DNA of 64,000 nucleotides from contig NZ_JAFFZM010000002.1 in NCBI RefSeq assembly GCF_017676345.1, positions 186,001 to 250,000 of the forward strand, written 5' to 3'. The notes beneath the pieces were generated by a model. It was not told the DNA's origin. It made no database searches and worked only from the letters and a program-made list of their open reading frames with translations. Below are positions 1 to 7,643 of this stretch, in pieces; positions within the stretch are counted from its first letter, which is position 1, and every line of letters starts with the position of its first letter. The position numbers were made by a program, and so were the translations under genes. This stretch comes from Streptomyces smyrnaeus (lineage in GTDB: Bacteria > Actinomycetota > Actinomycetes > Streptomycetales > Streptomycetaceae).

Positions 1-2
1 CG

Positions 3-371
3 CCTGAGCGCGCCCCGGCCGCTGCGGCCTGCACCGAGCCGGAGAGCGCCATCACGCGCGTCTTCCATCTGCTCGGAAAGCGGTGGACGGGACTGATCCT
101 GGCCGCCTTGATGAGCGGCCCGGGTCACTTCGCCGAGCTGCGCCGTGCCGTACCGGGCATCAGCGAGCGGATGCTCTCCGACCGGCTCACCGAGCTGGCC
201 TCCTTCGGCCTGGTCACCCGGTCCGTGGAAGAGGGCCCGCCGCTGCGGGTCAGCTACAGCCTCACCGACTCCGGGCACGCGCTGAAGCCCGCCATGGTCG
301 AGCTCACCCGCTGGGCGGACGGCCACCTGCCGGAGTCCGCCGCCACCTGCCCGGAGGCGTTCCGGGATTGA
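3..371 (+). CDS. HxlR-family winged-helix regulator, 3' part
   Basis: The reading frame is already open at base 3, so the start codon lies before the window. The visible 122 residues contain the HxlR winged-helix core: the helix LLGKRWTGLILAAL, the recognition region ISERMLSDRLTELASFGLV and the wing residues PPLRVSYSLTDSGHAL. A Cys near the N-terminal edge (AACTEPES) sits where HxlR proteins carry the Cys of redox or aldehyde sensors, so a thiol-sensing role is possible but inferred. The family binds DNA as a dimer, usually upstream of a neighbouring oxidoreductase; the target here would lie outside the window. Confidence 0.85.
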   Translation, partial: PERAPAAAACTEPESAITRVFHLLGKRWTGLILAALMSGPGHFAELRRAVPGISERMLSDRLTELASFGLVTRSVEEGPPLRVSYSLTDSGHALKPAMVELTRWADGHLPESAATCPEAFRD

Positions 372-402
372 GTCGGGACGCGGCGGTCGTAGGGTGGTGG
401 CG

Positions 403-1296
403 ATGAACGCCAACTCCCCCGCCCGGGCGAGCGAAGATCCGGGCGCGAGCGAAGACCCGAAGGCGAGCGAAGAGTCGCCGGCGAGTGGAAGGCCGCAGGC
501 GAGCGAAGAGCCCGGTACCGAGCGCCTCGAAAAGGCCGTACGGGCCGCGGAGGCCGCACTGATCGAGTACGAGATCGCGGTCGAGACCTTCCGGGTCGAG
601 GTGGAGAACTTCTCCCGGCTGCACCACCAGCGGCTCGGCCCCGTCTACGCCCGGCTCGACGAGCTGGACGCGCAGATCGCGGAGGCGGTCGCGGCCCGCA
701 CCGGCGACCCCGAGGACATCCGCAAGGCCGACGCGGCGCGCGGCGCCGTGCTGCCGATGCCGAAGGTCGACGAGCTGTTCTTCGGCTGGATCGACTCCAA
801 CGGCATGCTTCCCGAGGCCCAGGCGATGCTCAACGAGCAGCCGGTCAGCCCGCCGAGCCGGGTACGGCCCAGCGAGGAGGCCCGCAAGGCCTACCGGGAC
901 CTGGTCCGCAAGGCCCACCCCGACCTCGCCCAGGACGACGCGGAGCGCGAGCGGCGGGAGGCGTTTCTCGTGCGGGTGAACAAGGCGTACGCGGACGGTG
1001 ACGCGCCCGCGCTCGCCGCGCTCGCCGAGGAGTGGGAAGCGGGACCGCTGCCCGAGCCCATGGCCGAACTGCTGCGTAGCGAGGAGCTGTACGCACGGCT
1101 GGAGTGGCTGGCGCAGCGCAAGGAGATGCTCGCGGAGATGGCCGCGGAGCTGGAGGAGAGCGCGATCGGAGCCATGCTGAAGCTGGCGCCCGACGACCCC
1201 GACGCGCTGCTGGAAGAGATCGCCGAGCAACTGCTCGGGCAGGTGGCCGAGCGCGAGCGCGAGCTCGCCCGGTTGAGAGAGGGAGAGCAAGGATGA
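403..1296 (+). CDS. J-domain (DnaJ-like) protein
   Basis: The product is about 297 aa. Residues about 150-195 hold a J-domain signature, YRDLVRKAHPDL, with the HPD tripeptide near residue 172 that stimulates DnaK ATPase. The N-terminal 40 residues are an acidic, repetitive tail (ASEDP, ASEES units); the rest is strongly helical and charged (coiled coil likely near 40-110 and 230-297). There is no zinc finger or DnaJ C-terminal domain, so this is a type III J-protein of unknown client. ATG at 403 is preferred because AGGGTGG precedes it; GTG codons at 394 and 397 are alternatives. Its stop overlaps the rhodanese start (ATGA), so the two genes are translationally coupled. Confidence 0.8.
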   Translation: MNANSPARASEDPGASEDPKASEESPASGRPQASEEPGTERLEKAVRAAEAALIEYEIAVETFRVEVENFSRLHHQRLGPVYARLDELDAQIAEAVAARTGDPEDIRKADAARGAVLPMPKVDELFFGWIDSNGMLPEAQAMLNEQPVSPPSRVRPSEEARKAYRDLVRKAHPDLAQDDAERERREAFLVRVNKAYADGDAPALAALAEEWEAGPLPEPMAELLRSEELYARLEWLAQRKEMLAEMAAELEESAIGAMLKLAPDDPDALLEEIAEQLLGQVAERERELARLREGEQG

Positions 1297-1640
1297 ACGC
1301 CCTTCCCGGGCAGGTGCCGCAGACGGACGTCGCCTCCGTACCGGCCGACGCGCTGCTGCTGGACGTACGCGAGGACGACGAGTGGGCCGCCGGGCGCGCT
1401 CCCGGCGCACTGCACATCCCGATGAGCGAGTTCGTCGCGCGGCAGGGCGAGTTGACCGAGCGGCTGGGCGAGGGCGAGCGGGTGTACGTCGTCTGCCGGG
1501 TCGGCGGCCGGTCCGCCCAGGTCGCGGCCTACCTCCTCCAGCAGGGCGTGGACGCGGTGAACGTCGACGGCGGCATGCTCGCCTGGCAGAGCGCGGGACG
1601 GCCCCTGGAGGGCGACACGGACGCGGCATCCGTGCGCTAG
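1293..1640 (+). CDS. Single-domain rhodanese-like sulfurtransferase
   Basis: A 115-aa protein with the complete rhodanese fold: N-terminal LLLDVREDDEWAAGRAPGALHIP and the active-site loop CRVGGRS with Cys near residue 68. A six-residue loop is typical of sulfurtransferases rather than Cdc25-like phosphatases. Single-domain rhodaneses move sulfane sulfur from thiosulfate or persulfide to thiols, here possibly mycothiol or a protein acceptor. The ATG overlaps the stop of the J-domain gene by 4 nt, which suggests co-translation and a shared stress or protein-repair role (inference). The gene ends just before a hairpin-rich convergent boundary. Confidence 0.9.
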   Translation: MNALPGQVPQTDVASVPADALLLDVREDDEWAAGRAPGALHIPMSEFVARQGELTERLGEGERVYVVCRVGGRSAQVAAYLLQQGVDAVNVDGGMLAWQSAGRPLEGDTDAASVR

Positions 1641-1663
1641 GAGCCGCCCTTCCCCTTGAGGGC

Positions 1664-1709
1664 GCCTCCAGGCCGGAGGCCGGGGAGGCGGACGCGCCCC
1701 GTCAGGGGC
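1664..1709. terminator. Hairpin pair between convergent genes
   Basis: Two GC-rich hairpins lie between the rhodanese stop and the stop of the convergent acyl-CoA dehydrogenase: GCCTCC/GGAGGC (1664-1680) and GCCCC/GGGGC with loop GTCA (1696-1709). There is no U-tract, as is usual in Streptomyces. They probably end transcription from both sides. Confidence 0.5.
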
Positions 1710-1724
1710 ACCCCCTCAGCGGAA

Positions 1725-2831
1725 TCAACCGGTGGCCAGCAGGTCCGCGAGGGCTTCCTCATGGGCTGCGGCCGACCCATGAGAGAGCTCCCACTGTTTG
1801 GCCCAGGCGTGGAAGCGGTGCAGCGGATACTCGGTGTCCGCGCCCATGCCGCCGTGCAGATGCTGCGCCGTCTGCACCACCCTGCGTACCCCGTCGGCCG
1901 CCCACATCTTGGCGACCGCCACATCGGCCGGCTCCAGCCGCCAGGCCGCCTGCCAGAGAGTGGCCTCCATCGCGCGCAGGTCGATGTAGCGGTCGGCCGC
2001 CTGGACGGCGACCGCCTGGAACGTGGCGATCGGGAACCCGAACTGCTCGCGACGGCTGACGTACTCGCTGGTCATCTCCAGGACCCGGCTGCCGAGGCCC
2101 AGTGCAAGCGCACAGGTGCCGGTGGCCAGCAGCCGGTGCAGTCGACCCGGTGCCTCCGGCGCTTCGACGACCTCGTGCGGCGGTACGCGCACCGCGTCCA
2201 GCCGCAGCTCGGCGTAGCGCTCACCGTTGGTGGACGTCTGCTCGGCCAGACAGACGCCCGCGGTCTCCGTGGGGGAGACGCAGGCCAGCAGCGGGCGGCC
2301 CTCGGCCGTACGCGCCGGGACGATGGCGAGGTCGGCCGTCGCCGCCCACGGCACCGCGGTCTGTACGCCCTCCAGGATCCAGCCGGTCCCGCCGGGCGCC
2401 GCGTGGGCCGTCACGGCGTGATCGGCCGGCTCGTGGCCCGTGCGGCCCTGTCCGGCGACGGTGACGGCCAACTCGCCCGTCGCGATGCGCCCGAGCAGCG
2501 CGGAGCGCAACTCCTCGCTGCCGTGGGCGGCGAGGGTGAAGGCTGCCGCGCTGGTCTCCAGCAGCGGTACGCGCGCCAGCACGCGGCCCGCCTCGCGCAG
2601 CACCAGACACAGCGCCACCGGGTCGAGCCCCAGCCCACCGTGCTCGGGCGGCACGGCGAGGCCGAGCAGGTCGGCCCGCGCCAGCCGCTGCCACAGCGGC
2701 CGGTCGAAGTCCTCGGCGACCGCTCCCCGGGTCAGTGCCGGACTCGGTACGGCGTCGGGCGACACCTGCGAGAAGACGGCTGCGGCGGCTTCCTGGGCCG
2801 CCTGCTGCTCTTCGCTGAAGCTGAAGTCCAT
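1725..2831 (-). CDS. Acyl-CoA dehydrogenase family protein
   Basis: A 368-aa protein, about the family length. It starts MDFSFSEEQQAAQEAAAAVF, typical of the FadE N-terminal helical domain, has a middle beta domain (about 115-215) and a C-terminal helical domain with SRREQFGFPIATFQAVA and QTAQHLHGGMGADTEYPLHR, which line the FAD and acyl-CoA pocket. The usual catalytic Glu is not obvious, so substrate and activity are uncertain; this divergent subfamily often acts in alpha,beta-desaturation of steroid or branched acyl-CoA. ATG 2831 is preceded by GGGGGAG. It lies 157 bp downstream of paaE on the same strand but has its own palindrome upstream, so it may be a separate unit. Confidence 0.85.
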   Translation of the reverse strand: MDFSFSEEQQAAQEAAAAVFSQVSPDAVPSPALTRGAVAEDFDRPLWQRLARADLLGLAVPPEHGGLGLDPVALCLVLREAGRVLARVPLLETSAAAFTLAAHGSEELRSALLGRIATGELAVTVAGQGRTGHEPADHAVTAHAAPGGTGWILEGVQTAVPWAATADLAIVPARTAEGRPLLACVSPTETAGVCLAEQTSTNGERYAELRLDAVRVPPHEVVEAPEAPGRLHRLLATGTCALALGLGSRVLEMTSEYVSRREQFGFPIATFQAVAVQAADRYIDLRAMEATLWQAAWRLEPADVAVAKMWAADGVRRVVQTAQHLHGGMGADTEYPLHRFHAWAKQWELSHGSAAAHEEALADLLATG

Positions 2832-2888
2832 GGCGCTCTCCCCCGGGTCGCCCCTTGAGTGGAAGGGGGTGGTGGGACGGAATGAGAA

Positions 2889-2903
2889 CTGACGCCTCGT
2901 CAG
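2889..2903. promoter_or_regulatory. Palindromic operator candidate upstream of the acyl-CoA dehydrogenase
   Basis: CTGACGCCTCGTCAG has 6-bp perfect arms around a 3-nt centre and lies 58 bp upstream of the acyl-CoA dehydrogenase ATG, in the 157-bp gap after paaE. Size and symmetry suit a TetR/FadR-type dimer. No protein is assigned to it here. Confidence 0.4.
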
Positions 2904-2988
2904 GTTAGGGCGACGTGGTGGAGTTCGCCAGAGGCAGGTGCGTGCGGGCATCGGGCTGGGGGAGCTGCGGGGGGCTGCGGGAGCTCCC

Positions 2989-4065
2989 TCATGCGTCGAA
3001 GTCGACCTCCACCTTCTCGGTGAGCGGGTGCGACTGGCACGCCAACACGTACCCCGCCTCCAACTCCTCCGGCTCCAGGGCGAAGTTGCGGTCCATATGG
3101 ACCTCCCCGCCCAGCAGCCGGGCCCGGCAGGTGCCGCACACCCCGCCCTTGCAGGCGTACGGGGCGTCGGTCCTGTTCCGTAGCACCGTCTCCAGCAGGG
3201 TCTCCCCCTCCCGCACGGGCCAACTCCCGCCACGCCCGCTCAAAGTGGCGCTCACCGTGGCGGAACCGGACACCGCTCGGGCACCCGGCGGCTGCGGCTG
3301 CGCCGCGATGGCCGCGTCCGCGTGGAAGATCTCCTGATGGATCCGCTCCCGTGGCACGCCCAGCACCCGCAGCGCCTTGGCCGCGCCCTCCACCAGCCCC
3401 AGCGGGCCGCACAGATACCAGCCGTCCATCTCCCGTACCCCGGGCGCGGACAGGAGAGCGGGCAGCAGCGCGGTCAGCCGCTTCTCGTCCAGCCGGCCGG
3501 AGGGCAGCCCGCCGTGCTGCTCCTCGCGGGAGAGGGCCGTCACCAGGTGGAAGCGGTCGGGACAGCGGTCCTTGAGGTCGGCGACCTCCTCCAGGAACAT
3601 CGTCGAGGCCGTGGTGCGGTCGCTGCGTATCAGGCAGAAGCGAGTCTCGGGCTCCCGGGCCAGCAGCGTGCCGGCCATGGACAGCACGGGCGTGATGCCG
3701 CTGCCGCCCACCACGGCGGCGAACCGGCCCGGGCGGGGCTCCAGTACGAAGCGGCCCATGGGGGGCAGCGCCTCGACGGTGCCGCCCTCGGTCAGCTCCT
3801 TGAGCGCGTACGTCGAGAACTCGCCGCCCTCCACCAGCCGGATCCCCACCCGCAGCGTCGCGGGGCGGGACCGGGCCGGGTCGCACAGCGAGTAGGTCCG
3901 GCGGACCTCTTCGCCGCGTTCGTCCACCCGCCGCAGGGTGAGGTGCTGGCCGGGCGCGTAGCCGAAGGTCTCGCGCAGCTCGGGCGGGACGTCGAGGGTG
4001 AGCGCGGCCGAGTCGTCGGTCAGCCGCTCGACCGAGCGGATGCGCAGCGGGTGGAAGGCAGGCAC
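2989..4065 (-). CDS. paaE: Phenylacetyl-CoA epoxidase reductase subunit PaaE
   Basis: A 358-aa oxidoreductase, the length of known PaaE/PaaK. It has an FAD-binding barrel with RRTYSL (about 70), an NAD(P)H domain with GGSGITPVLSM (about 120) and FLEEVADLKDRCP, and a C-terminal plant-type 2Fe-2S ferredoxin domain with CKGGVCGTC plus a distal Cys in YVLACQSHP. It passes electrons from NADPH to the diiron centre of PaaA. GTG 4065 is chosen because AAGGAGG lies just upstream, overlapping the end of paaD. It is the last gene of the paaABCDE operon, 2 nt after paaD. Confidence 0.95.
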   Translation of the reverse strand: MPAFHPLRIRSVERLTDDSAALTLDVPPELRETFGYAPGQHLTLRRVDERGEEVRRTYSLCDPARSRPATLRVGIRLVEGGEFSTYALKELTEGGTVEALPPMGRFVLEPRPGRFAAVVGGSGITPVLSMAGTLLAREPETRFCLIRSDRTTASTMFLEEVADLKDRCPDRFHLVTALSREEQHGGLPSGRLDEKRLTALLPALLSAPGVREMDGWYLCGPLGLVEGAAKALRVLGVPRERIHQEIFHADAAIAAQPQPPGARAVSGSATVSATLSGRGGSWPVREGETLLETVLRNRTDAPYACKGGVCGTCRARLLGGEVHMDRNFALEPEELEAGYVLACQSHPLTEKVEVDFDA

Positions 4066-4067
4066 CC

Positions 4068-4721
4068 TCAGACCTCCTTGAAGTGGTCGAACGGCTCCCG
4101 GCAGGTCGTGCAGCGCCGCAGGGCCTTGCAGGCGGTGGAGGAGAACCGGCTGAGCAACTCCGTCTCCGCGCTCCCGCAGTGCGGGCAGCGCACCGGCTCC
4201 GGCTCCGGCGCGGGAGGCTGCTGCGGCGACGAGGCCGTATGGCGCGTAGGGGAGAGGCCGACCAGCACAGGAGCGGCCGCACCGGCTCCCGCACGCGGTG
4301 GCGCGACACCGTGCTCCGCGAGCTTGCGGCGGCCCTCCTCGCTGATGTCGTCGCTCGACCAGGGCGGGGAGAAGACCGTACGGACCTCGACCTGCTCGGC
4401 GCCCGCCTCCTGGCGCAGCACCCGCTCGATGTCGGCCGCCATCGCCTCGATCGCGGGGCAGCCGGTGTAGGTCGGGGTCAGCTCGACCAGCACGTGCCCG
4501 GGCTCCGGCTCCGCCACCCCGCGCAGCACCCCCAGCTCGGCGAGGGTGATCACCGGCAGCTCCGGATCGAGGACGGAACCGGCCAGCTCGGCGAGGGACG
4601 CCACCCGGGCGGCGTCCTGCGTCGCGGAGCCGTCCGACGTGGAGCCGTCCGTCGTGGAGCCGTCCGTCGTGGAGCCGTCCGGTGCACGGCTGTCCCGTGC
4701 GGTGGTGGAGGCGGTCACCAT
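4068..4721 (-). CDS. paaD: PaaD, Fe-S assembly-type protein for phenylacetyl-CoA epoxidase
   Basis: A 217-aa protein. Residues about 40-120 form the MIP18/SufT-like domain (LDPELPVITLAELGVLRGV, TPTYTGCPAIEAM with its conserved Cys, VFSPPWSSDDIS). The C-terminus is a zinc-ribbon-like CPHC...CTTC region ending DHFKEV, typical of PaaD. The protein is needed for active PaaABCE, probably in Fe-S or diiron maturation. It is longer than usual because residues about 12-35 are a low-complexity DGSTT repeat coded by four 15-bp units. Its start overlaps the paaC stop by 7 nt. Confidence 0.93.
   Translation of the reverse strand: MVTASTTARDSRAPDGSTTDGSTTDGSTSDGSATQDAARVASLAELAGSVLDPELPVITLAELGVLRGVAEPEPGHVLVELTPTYTGCPAIEAMAADIERVLRQEAGAEQVEVRTVFSPPWSSDDISEEGRRKLAEHGVAPPRAGAGAAAPVLVGLSPTRHTASSPQQPPAPEPEPVRCPHCGSAETELLSRFSSTACKALRRCTTCREPFDHFKEV
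4624..4683 (-). repeat. Four tandem 15-bp units inside paaD
   Basis: On the plus strand the unit is GTGGAGCCGTCCGTC, repeated four times with few changes (4624-4638, 4639-4653, 4654-4668, 4669-4683). It is in frame and codes the DGSTT repeats in the N-terminal tail of PaaD, outside the conserved domain. Confidence 0.85.
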
Positions 4722-5437
4722 GTCGCCCCCGGGTGGCTGCGGTGCAGATGCTGCATCTCGGCGAGCAGCCGGCCGAACGGTTCGGTGTGCAGCCCCTGGC
4801 GGCCCGCCCCGGCGGACCAGGCGCCCTCGCGTGGCCCCTCGGGGACGGTGAGCCCGGCGCGGTCGAAGACGTCGCGGACGCCTGCGCTCCACTCCTCGGC
4901 CAGCTCCTGCCAGTCCACCTCCAGGCCCTCGATCGGCTGGAACAGCTCACCCGTGTACCGCCACAGCGTGTCGACGGCACGCTGCGTACGGCCGTGGCTC
5001 TCCTCGGTGCCATCACCCAACCGCAGGGTCCACTGCTCGGCGTGGTCGCGGTGGTAGGCCGTCTCGCGGACCGCCTTGGCCGCGAGGGGCAGCACCGGGG
5101 ACAGCCGGGCGTAGAGCGGCTGTTGGTAGGTGGAGAAGAACAGCTGCCGCACGATGGTGTGGGCGAAGTCCCCGTTGGGCTGCTCCACCAACTGGCAGTT
5201 GCGAAAGGCGCGCTCCTCCCGTAGGAAGGCGATCTCGTCCTCGCTGCCCAGTACGTCCGCGAGCCCGGTGTAGAGCGCGCGGGCCTGGCCCAGCAGATCC
5301 AGCGCGATGTTGGCCAGCGCCACCTCCTCCTCCAGGACCGGGGCGTGGCCCGCCCACTCGCCGAGGCGGTGGGAGAGGATCAGCGCGTCGTCGCCGAGCG
5401 GGAGGGTGGCCGGGGTCGGCGGTGCTGTAGACGTCAC
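4715..5437 (-). CDS. paaC: Phenylacetyl-CoA epoxidase structural subunit PaaC
   Basis: A 240-aa ferritin-like helical protein. LGEWAGHAPVLEEEVALANI, LGQARALYTGLADVLGSEDE and AVRETAYHRDHAEQWTLRLG match PaaC, the non-catalytic partner that forms the (PaaA-PaaC)2 core of the phenylacetyl-CoA epoxidase. The GTG start overlaps the paaB stop (GTGA), and the 3' end overlaps paaD. The short form is used; longer upstream in-frame sequence overlaps paaB and is not supported. Confidence 0.94.
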   Translation of the reverse strand: MTSTAPPTPATLPLGDDALILSHRLGEWAGHAPVLEEEVALANIALDLLGQARALYTGLADVLGSEDEIAFLREERAFRNCQLVEQPNGDFAHTIVRQLFFSTYQQPLYARLSPVLPLAAKAVRETAYHRDHAEQWTLRLGDGTEESHGRTQRAVDTLWRYTGELFQPIEGLEVDWQELAEEWSAGVRDVFDRAGLTVPEGPREGAWSAGAGRQGLHTEPFGRLLAEMQHLHRSHPGATW

Positions 5438-5718
5438 AGGTTGCGCACCCCCTCCGGGACCTCGTAGAAGGTCGGGTGGCGGTAGGCCTTGTCGGCGGCG
5501 GGCTCGAAGAAGGGGTCCTTCTCGTCCGGCGAGGAGGCGGTGATCTCGCTGGAGGGGACGACCCACAAGGAGACGCCCTCGCTGCGTCGGGTGAACAGGT
5601 CCCGCGCGTTGCGGAGGGCCATCTGGGCGTCGGGGGCGTGCAGGCTTCCCGCGTGGGTGTGCGAGAGGCCGCGCCTGCTGCGGACGAAGACCTCCCACAG
5701 GGGCCAGTCGGTGCTCAT
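5434..5718 (-). CDS. paaB: Phenylacetyl-CoA epoxidase subunit PaaB
   Basis: A 94-aa protein starting [20 protein letters not shown], with the conserved [22 protein letters not shown] segment of PaaB. PaaB joins PaaA-PaaC heterodimers and is needed for assembly and activity. The ATG overlaps the paaA stop by 4 nt and the stop overlaps the paaC GTG by 4 nt, so paaA-B-C form a tightly coupled run. Confidence 0.96.
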   Translation of the reverse strand: MSTDWPLWEVFVRSRRGLSHTHAGSLHAPDAQMALRNARDLFTRRSEGVSLWVVPSSEITASSPDEKDPFFEPAADKAYRHPTFYEVPEGVRNL

Positions 5719-6770
5719 GGCTCACTCCTCGCTGTCCGGGACGCGCCGTCCTGGGACGCGCGAGCCGACTGTTTGGCGGCGTGGGCCGCGGCCGCCTCGC
5801 GGACCCAGGCGCCGTTCTCATGTGCCCTGCGGCGCTGTTCCAGCCGTTGCTCGTTGCAGGGTCCGTTGCCCTTGAGCACCTCTCGGAACTCCCGCCAGTC
5901 GATGGCGCCGAAGTCCCAGTGGCCCCGCTCCTCGTTCCAGCGCAGGTCGGGGTCGGGAAGGGTGAGGCCCAGCGCCTCCGCCTGAGGTACGCAGATGTCC
6001 ACGAAGCGCTGGCGCAACTCGTCGTTGGAGTGGCGTTTGATCTTCCACGCCATGGACTGGGCGCTGTGTGCCGACTCGTCGTCCGGGGGGCCGAACATCA
6101 TCAGCGAGGGCCACCACCAGCGGTCCACCGCGTCCTGTGCCATCGCACGCTGTGCCTCGGTGCCCCGGGTCAGTGCCAGCAGCAGTTCGTAGCCCTGGCG
6201 CTGGTGGAAGGACTCCTCCTTGCAGATCCGGACCATGGCGCGGGCATAGGGGCCGTAGGAGCAGCGGCACAGCGGCACCTGGTTGGTGATGGCGGCGCCG
6301 TCCACCAGCCAGCCGATCGCCCCGACGTCCGCCCAGGTCAGCGTGGGGTAGTTGAAGATCGAGGAGTACTTCTGGCGGCCCGCGTGCAGCTTGTCGAGCA
6401 GCTCCTCGCGGCTGGTGCCCAGCGTTTCGGCCGCGCCGTAGAGATACAGGCCGTGCCCTGCCTCGTCCTGCACCTTGGCCATCAGGATCGCCTTGCGGCG
6501 CAGCGAGGGGGCGCGGGCTATCCAGTTGGCCTCCGGCTGCATTCCGATGATCTCGGAGTGTGCGTGCTGGGCGATCTGGCGGACGAGGGTGGAGCGGTAG
6601 GCGTCCGGCATCCAGTCCCGGGGCTCGATGCGCTCGTCCGCGGCGACGGCCGTGTCGAAGGCGGCCTGGAAGGCGCTCACGGCCTCCGGGTCGAGCCCGT
6701 CGGCGCCGGGCGCCCCGTTCGCTCCCGCAGCCGCCGCGTGCCCGTGCGGCGGCGATGTCACCGGTGTCAT
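5715..6770 (-). CDS. paaA: Phenylacetyl-CoA epoxidase catalytic subunit PaaA
   Basis: A 351-aa diiron oxygenase subunit that uses O2 and electrons from PaaE to make the 1,2-epoxide of phenylacetyl-CoA. The diiron ligands are seen in [18 protein letters not shown] and [17 protein letters not shown] (two ExxH motifs). The substrate region is [11 protein letters not shown] and the C-terminus has [19 protein letters not shown] 6770 follows a GGGGG ribosome site; the first 30 residues are a Gly/Ala-rich leader. It is the first gene of the operon, transcribed from a TTGACA promoter with a TetR-type operator 34 bp upstream of the ATG. Confidence 0.96.
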   Translation of the reverse strand: MTPVTSPPHGHAAAAGANGAPGADGLDPEAVSAFQAAFDTAVAADERIEPRDWMPDAYRSTLVRQIAQHAHSEIIGMQPEANWIARAPSLRRKAILMAKVQDEAGHGLYLYGAAETLGTSREELLDKLHAGRQKYSSIFNYPTLTWADVGAIGWLVDGAAITNQVPLCRCSYGPYARAMVRICKEESFHQRQGYELLLALTRGTEAQRAMAQDAVDRWWWPSLMMFGPPDDESAHSAQSMAWKIKRHSNDELRQRFVDICVPQAEALGLTLPDPDLRWNEERGHWDFGAIDWREFREVLKGNGPCNEQRLEQRRRAHENGAWVREAAAAHAAKQSARASQDGASRTARSEP

Positions 6771-6803
6771 GAAGCCCCCTGATCCCTCGGCATCAACCGA
6801 CCG

Positions 6804-6817
6804 ACCGATCGTTCGGT
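6804..6817. promoter_or_regulatory. TetR-type (PaaR-like) operator at paaA
   Basis: ACCGATCGTTCGGT fits the core ACCGnnCGnnCGGT described for PaaR of Corynebacterium. It sits inside an 18-nt word, ACCGACCGATCGTTCGGT, that recurs exactly upstream of paaN. It lies just downstream of the predicted paaA -10 element, where a bound repressor would block the transcription start. Confidence 0.7.
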
Positions 6818-6820
6818 TCA

Positions 6821-6849
6821 AGGATGAGTGCGGGTTCCGGGGCTGTCAA
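6821..6849 (-). promoter_or_regulatory. Predicted paaA promoter
   Basis: On the minus strand a perfect -35 TTGACA (6849-6844) is followed by a 17-nt spacer and CATCCT (6826-6821) as a weak -10. The TetR-type operator begins 4 nt further downstream. The arrangement fits a strong promoter held by a repressor. Confidence 0.55.
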
Positions 6850-6965
6850 GAGCGAATACCACCGGCCGACGGGGCCAGGCGCCCGGGCCCCAGTACCCTC
6901 TGAGAGTCTCTGAGGCGGACCGGCCCGGTCATGGGCATGGAGAACATGGGGAGCAGGGGTAGGGC

Positions 6966-7643
6966 ATGGAGCCAGCGGCGCACCAGGCGCCCGGGGGGGA
7001 AGGCATGCGCGGGATCGCCGCGCTCTCGCTGCCCGCGCGGATCTTCGTCGCGATATCCGTGGCCGTCGTCACGGTCGGAATCGCGTTCCACGTGGCGATG
7101 GTCTTTCTGCAGACGGCCCCGGACAACACGATCAGCAAGCGGCACGGGGAGCTCGTCGACTCCTACGTCTACCCGGAGTTCGAGCGCAACTGGAAGCTGT
7201 TCGCCCCCAACCCTCTCCAGCAGAACGTCGCCGTGCACGCACGGGCGACCGTCGCCAAGCCCGACGGCGACACCGAGACGACCGGCTGGATCAACCTCAC
7301 CGCGATGGACGGCGAGGCCATCCACGGCAATCCGGCCCCCAGCCACACCCAGCAGAACGAACTGCGCCGCGCCTGGGAGTTCTACGTCGACAACCACGAC
7401 GAGAAGGGCAAGCCCCTCGGACTGCGCGGCCGGCTCTCCGAGCAGTACATCAAGCGCATCGTGATGCTGCGCTTCGGACCCGAACTCAACGGCGGCAGCG
7501 TCGAGCGCATCCAGGTGCGCTCCGTCATCACCCCGGTCGCACCGCCCGAGTGGAGTGACGAGCGGGCCGATGTGAAGCCCCGGTACGCCGTGCAGCCCTG
7601 GTGGCAGGTCACCAGCGCCGACCTTCCGGGAGGCGGCAAGTGA
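6966..7643 (+). CDS. DUF5819 family membrane-anchored protein
   Basis: A 225-aa protein with one N-terminal membrane segment (IFVAISVAVVTVGIAFHVAMVF, about residues 25-47) and an outer domain of about 175 residues. The stretches YPEFERNWKLFAPNPLQQNV and QYIKRIVMLRFGPEL fit the DUF5819 family, whose function is unknown. Its stop overlaps the GTG start of the HTTM gene (GTGA), so the two are made together and probably form one membrane complex. The ATG at 6966 has a modest GGGGTAGGG upstream; the internal ATG at 7005 is an alternative. Confidence 0.8.
   Translation: MEPAAHQAPGGEGMRGIAALSLPARIFVAISVAVVTVGIAFHVAMVFLQTAPDNTISKRHGELVDSYVYPEFERNWKLFAPNPLQQNVAVHARATVAKPDGDTETTGWINLTAMDGEAIHGNPAPSHTQQNELRRAWEFYVDNHDEKGKPLGLRGRLSEQYIKRIVMLRFGPELNGGSVERIQVRSVITPVAPPEWSDERADVKPRYAVQPWWQVTSADLPGGGK

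Noticed and set aside
2989..5016. 675-aa frame running from paaE back through paaD
   Set aside because: Only the last 358 residues are PaaE; the upstream part is paaD and paaC read out of frame.
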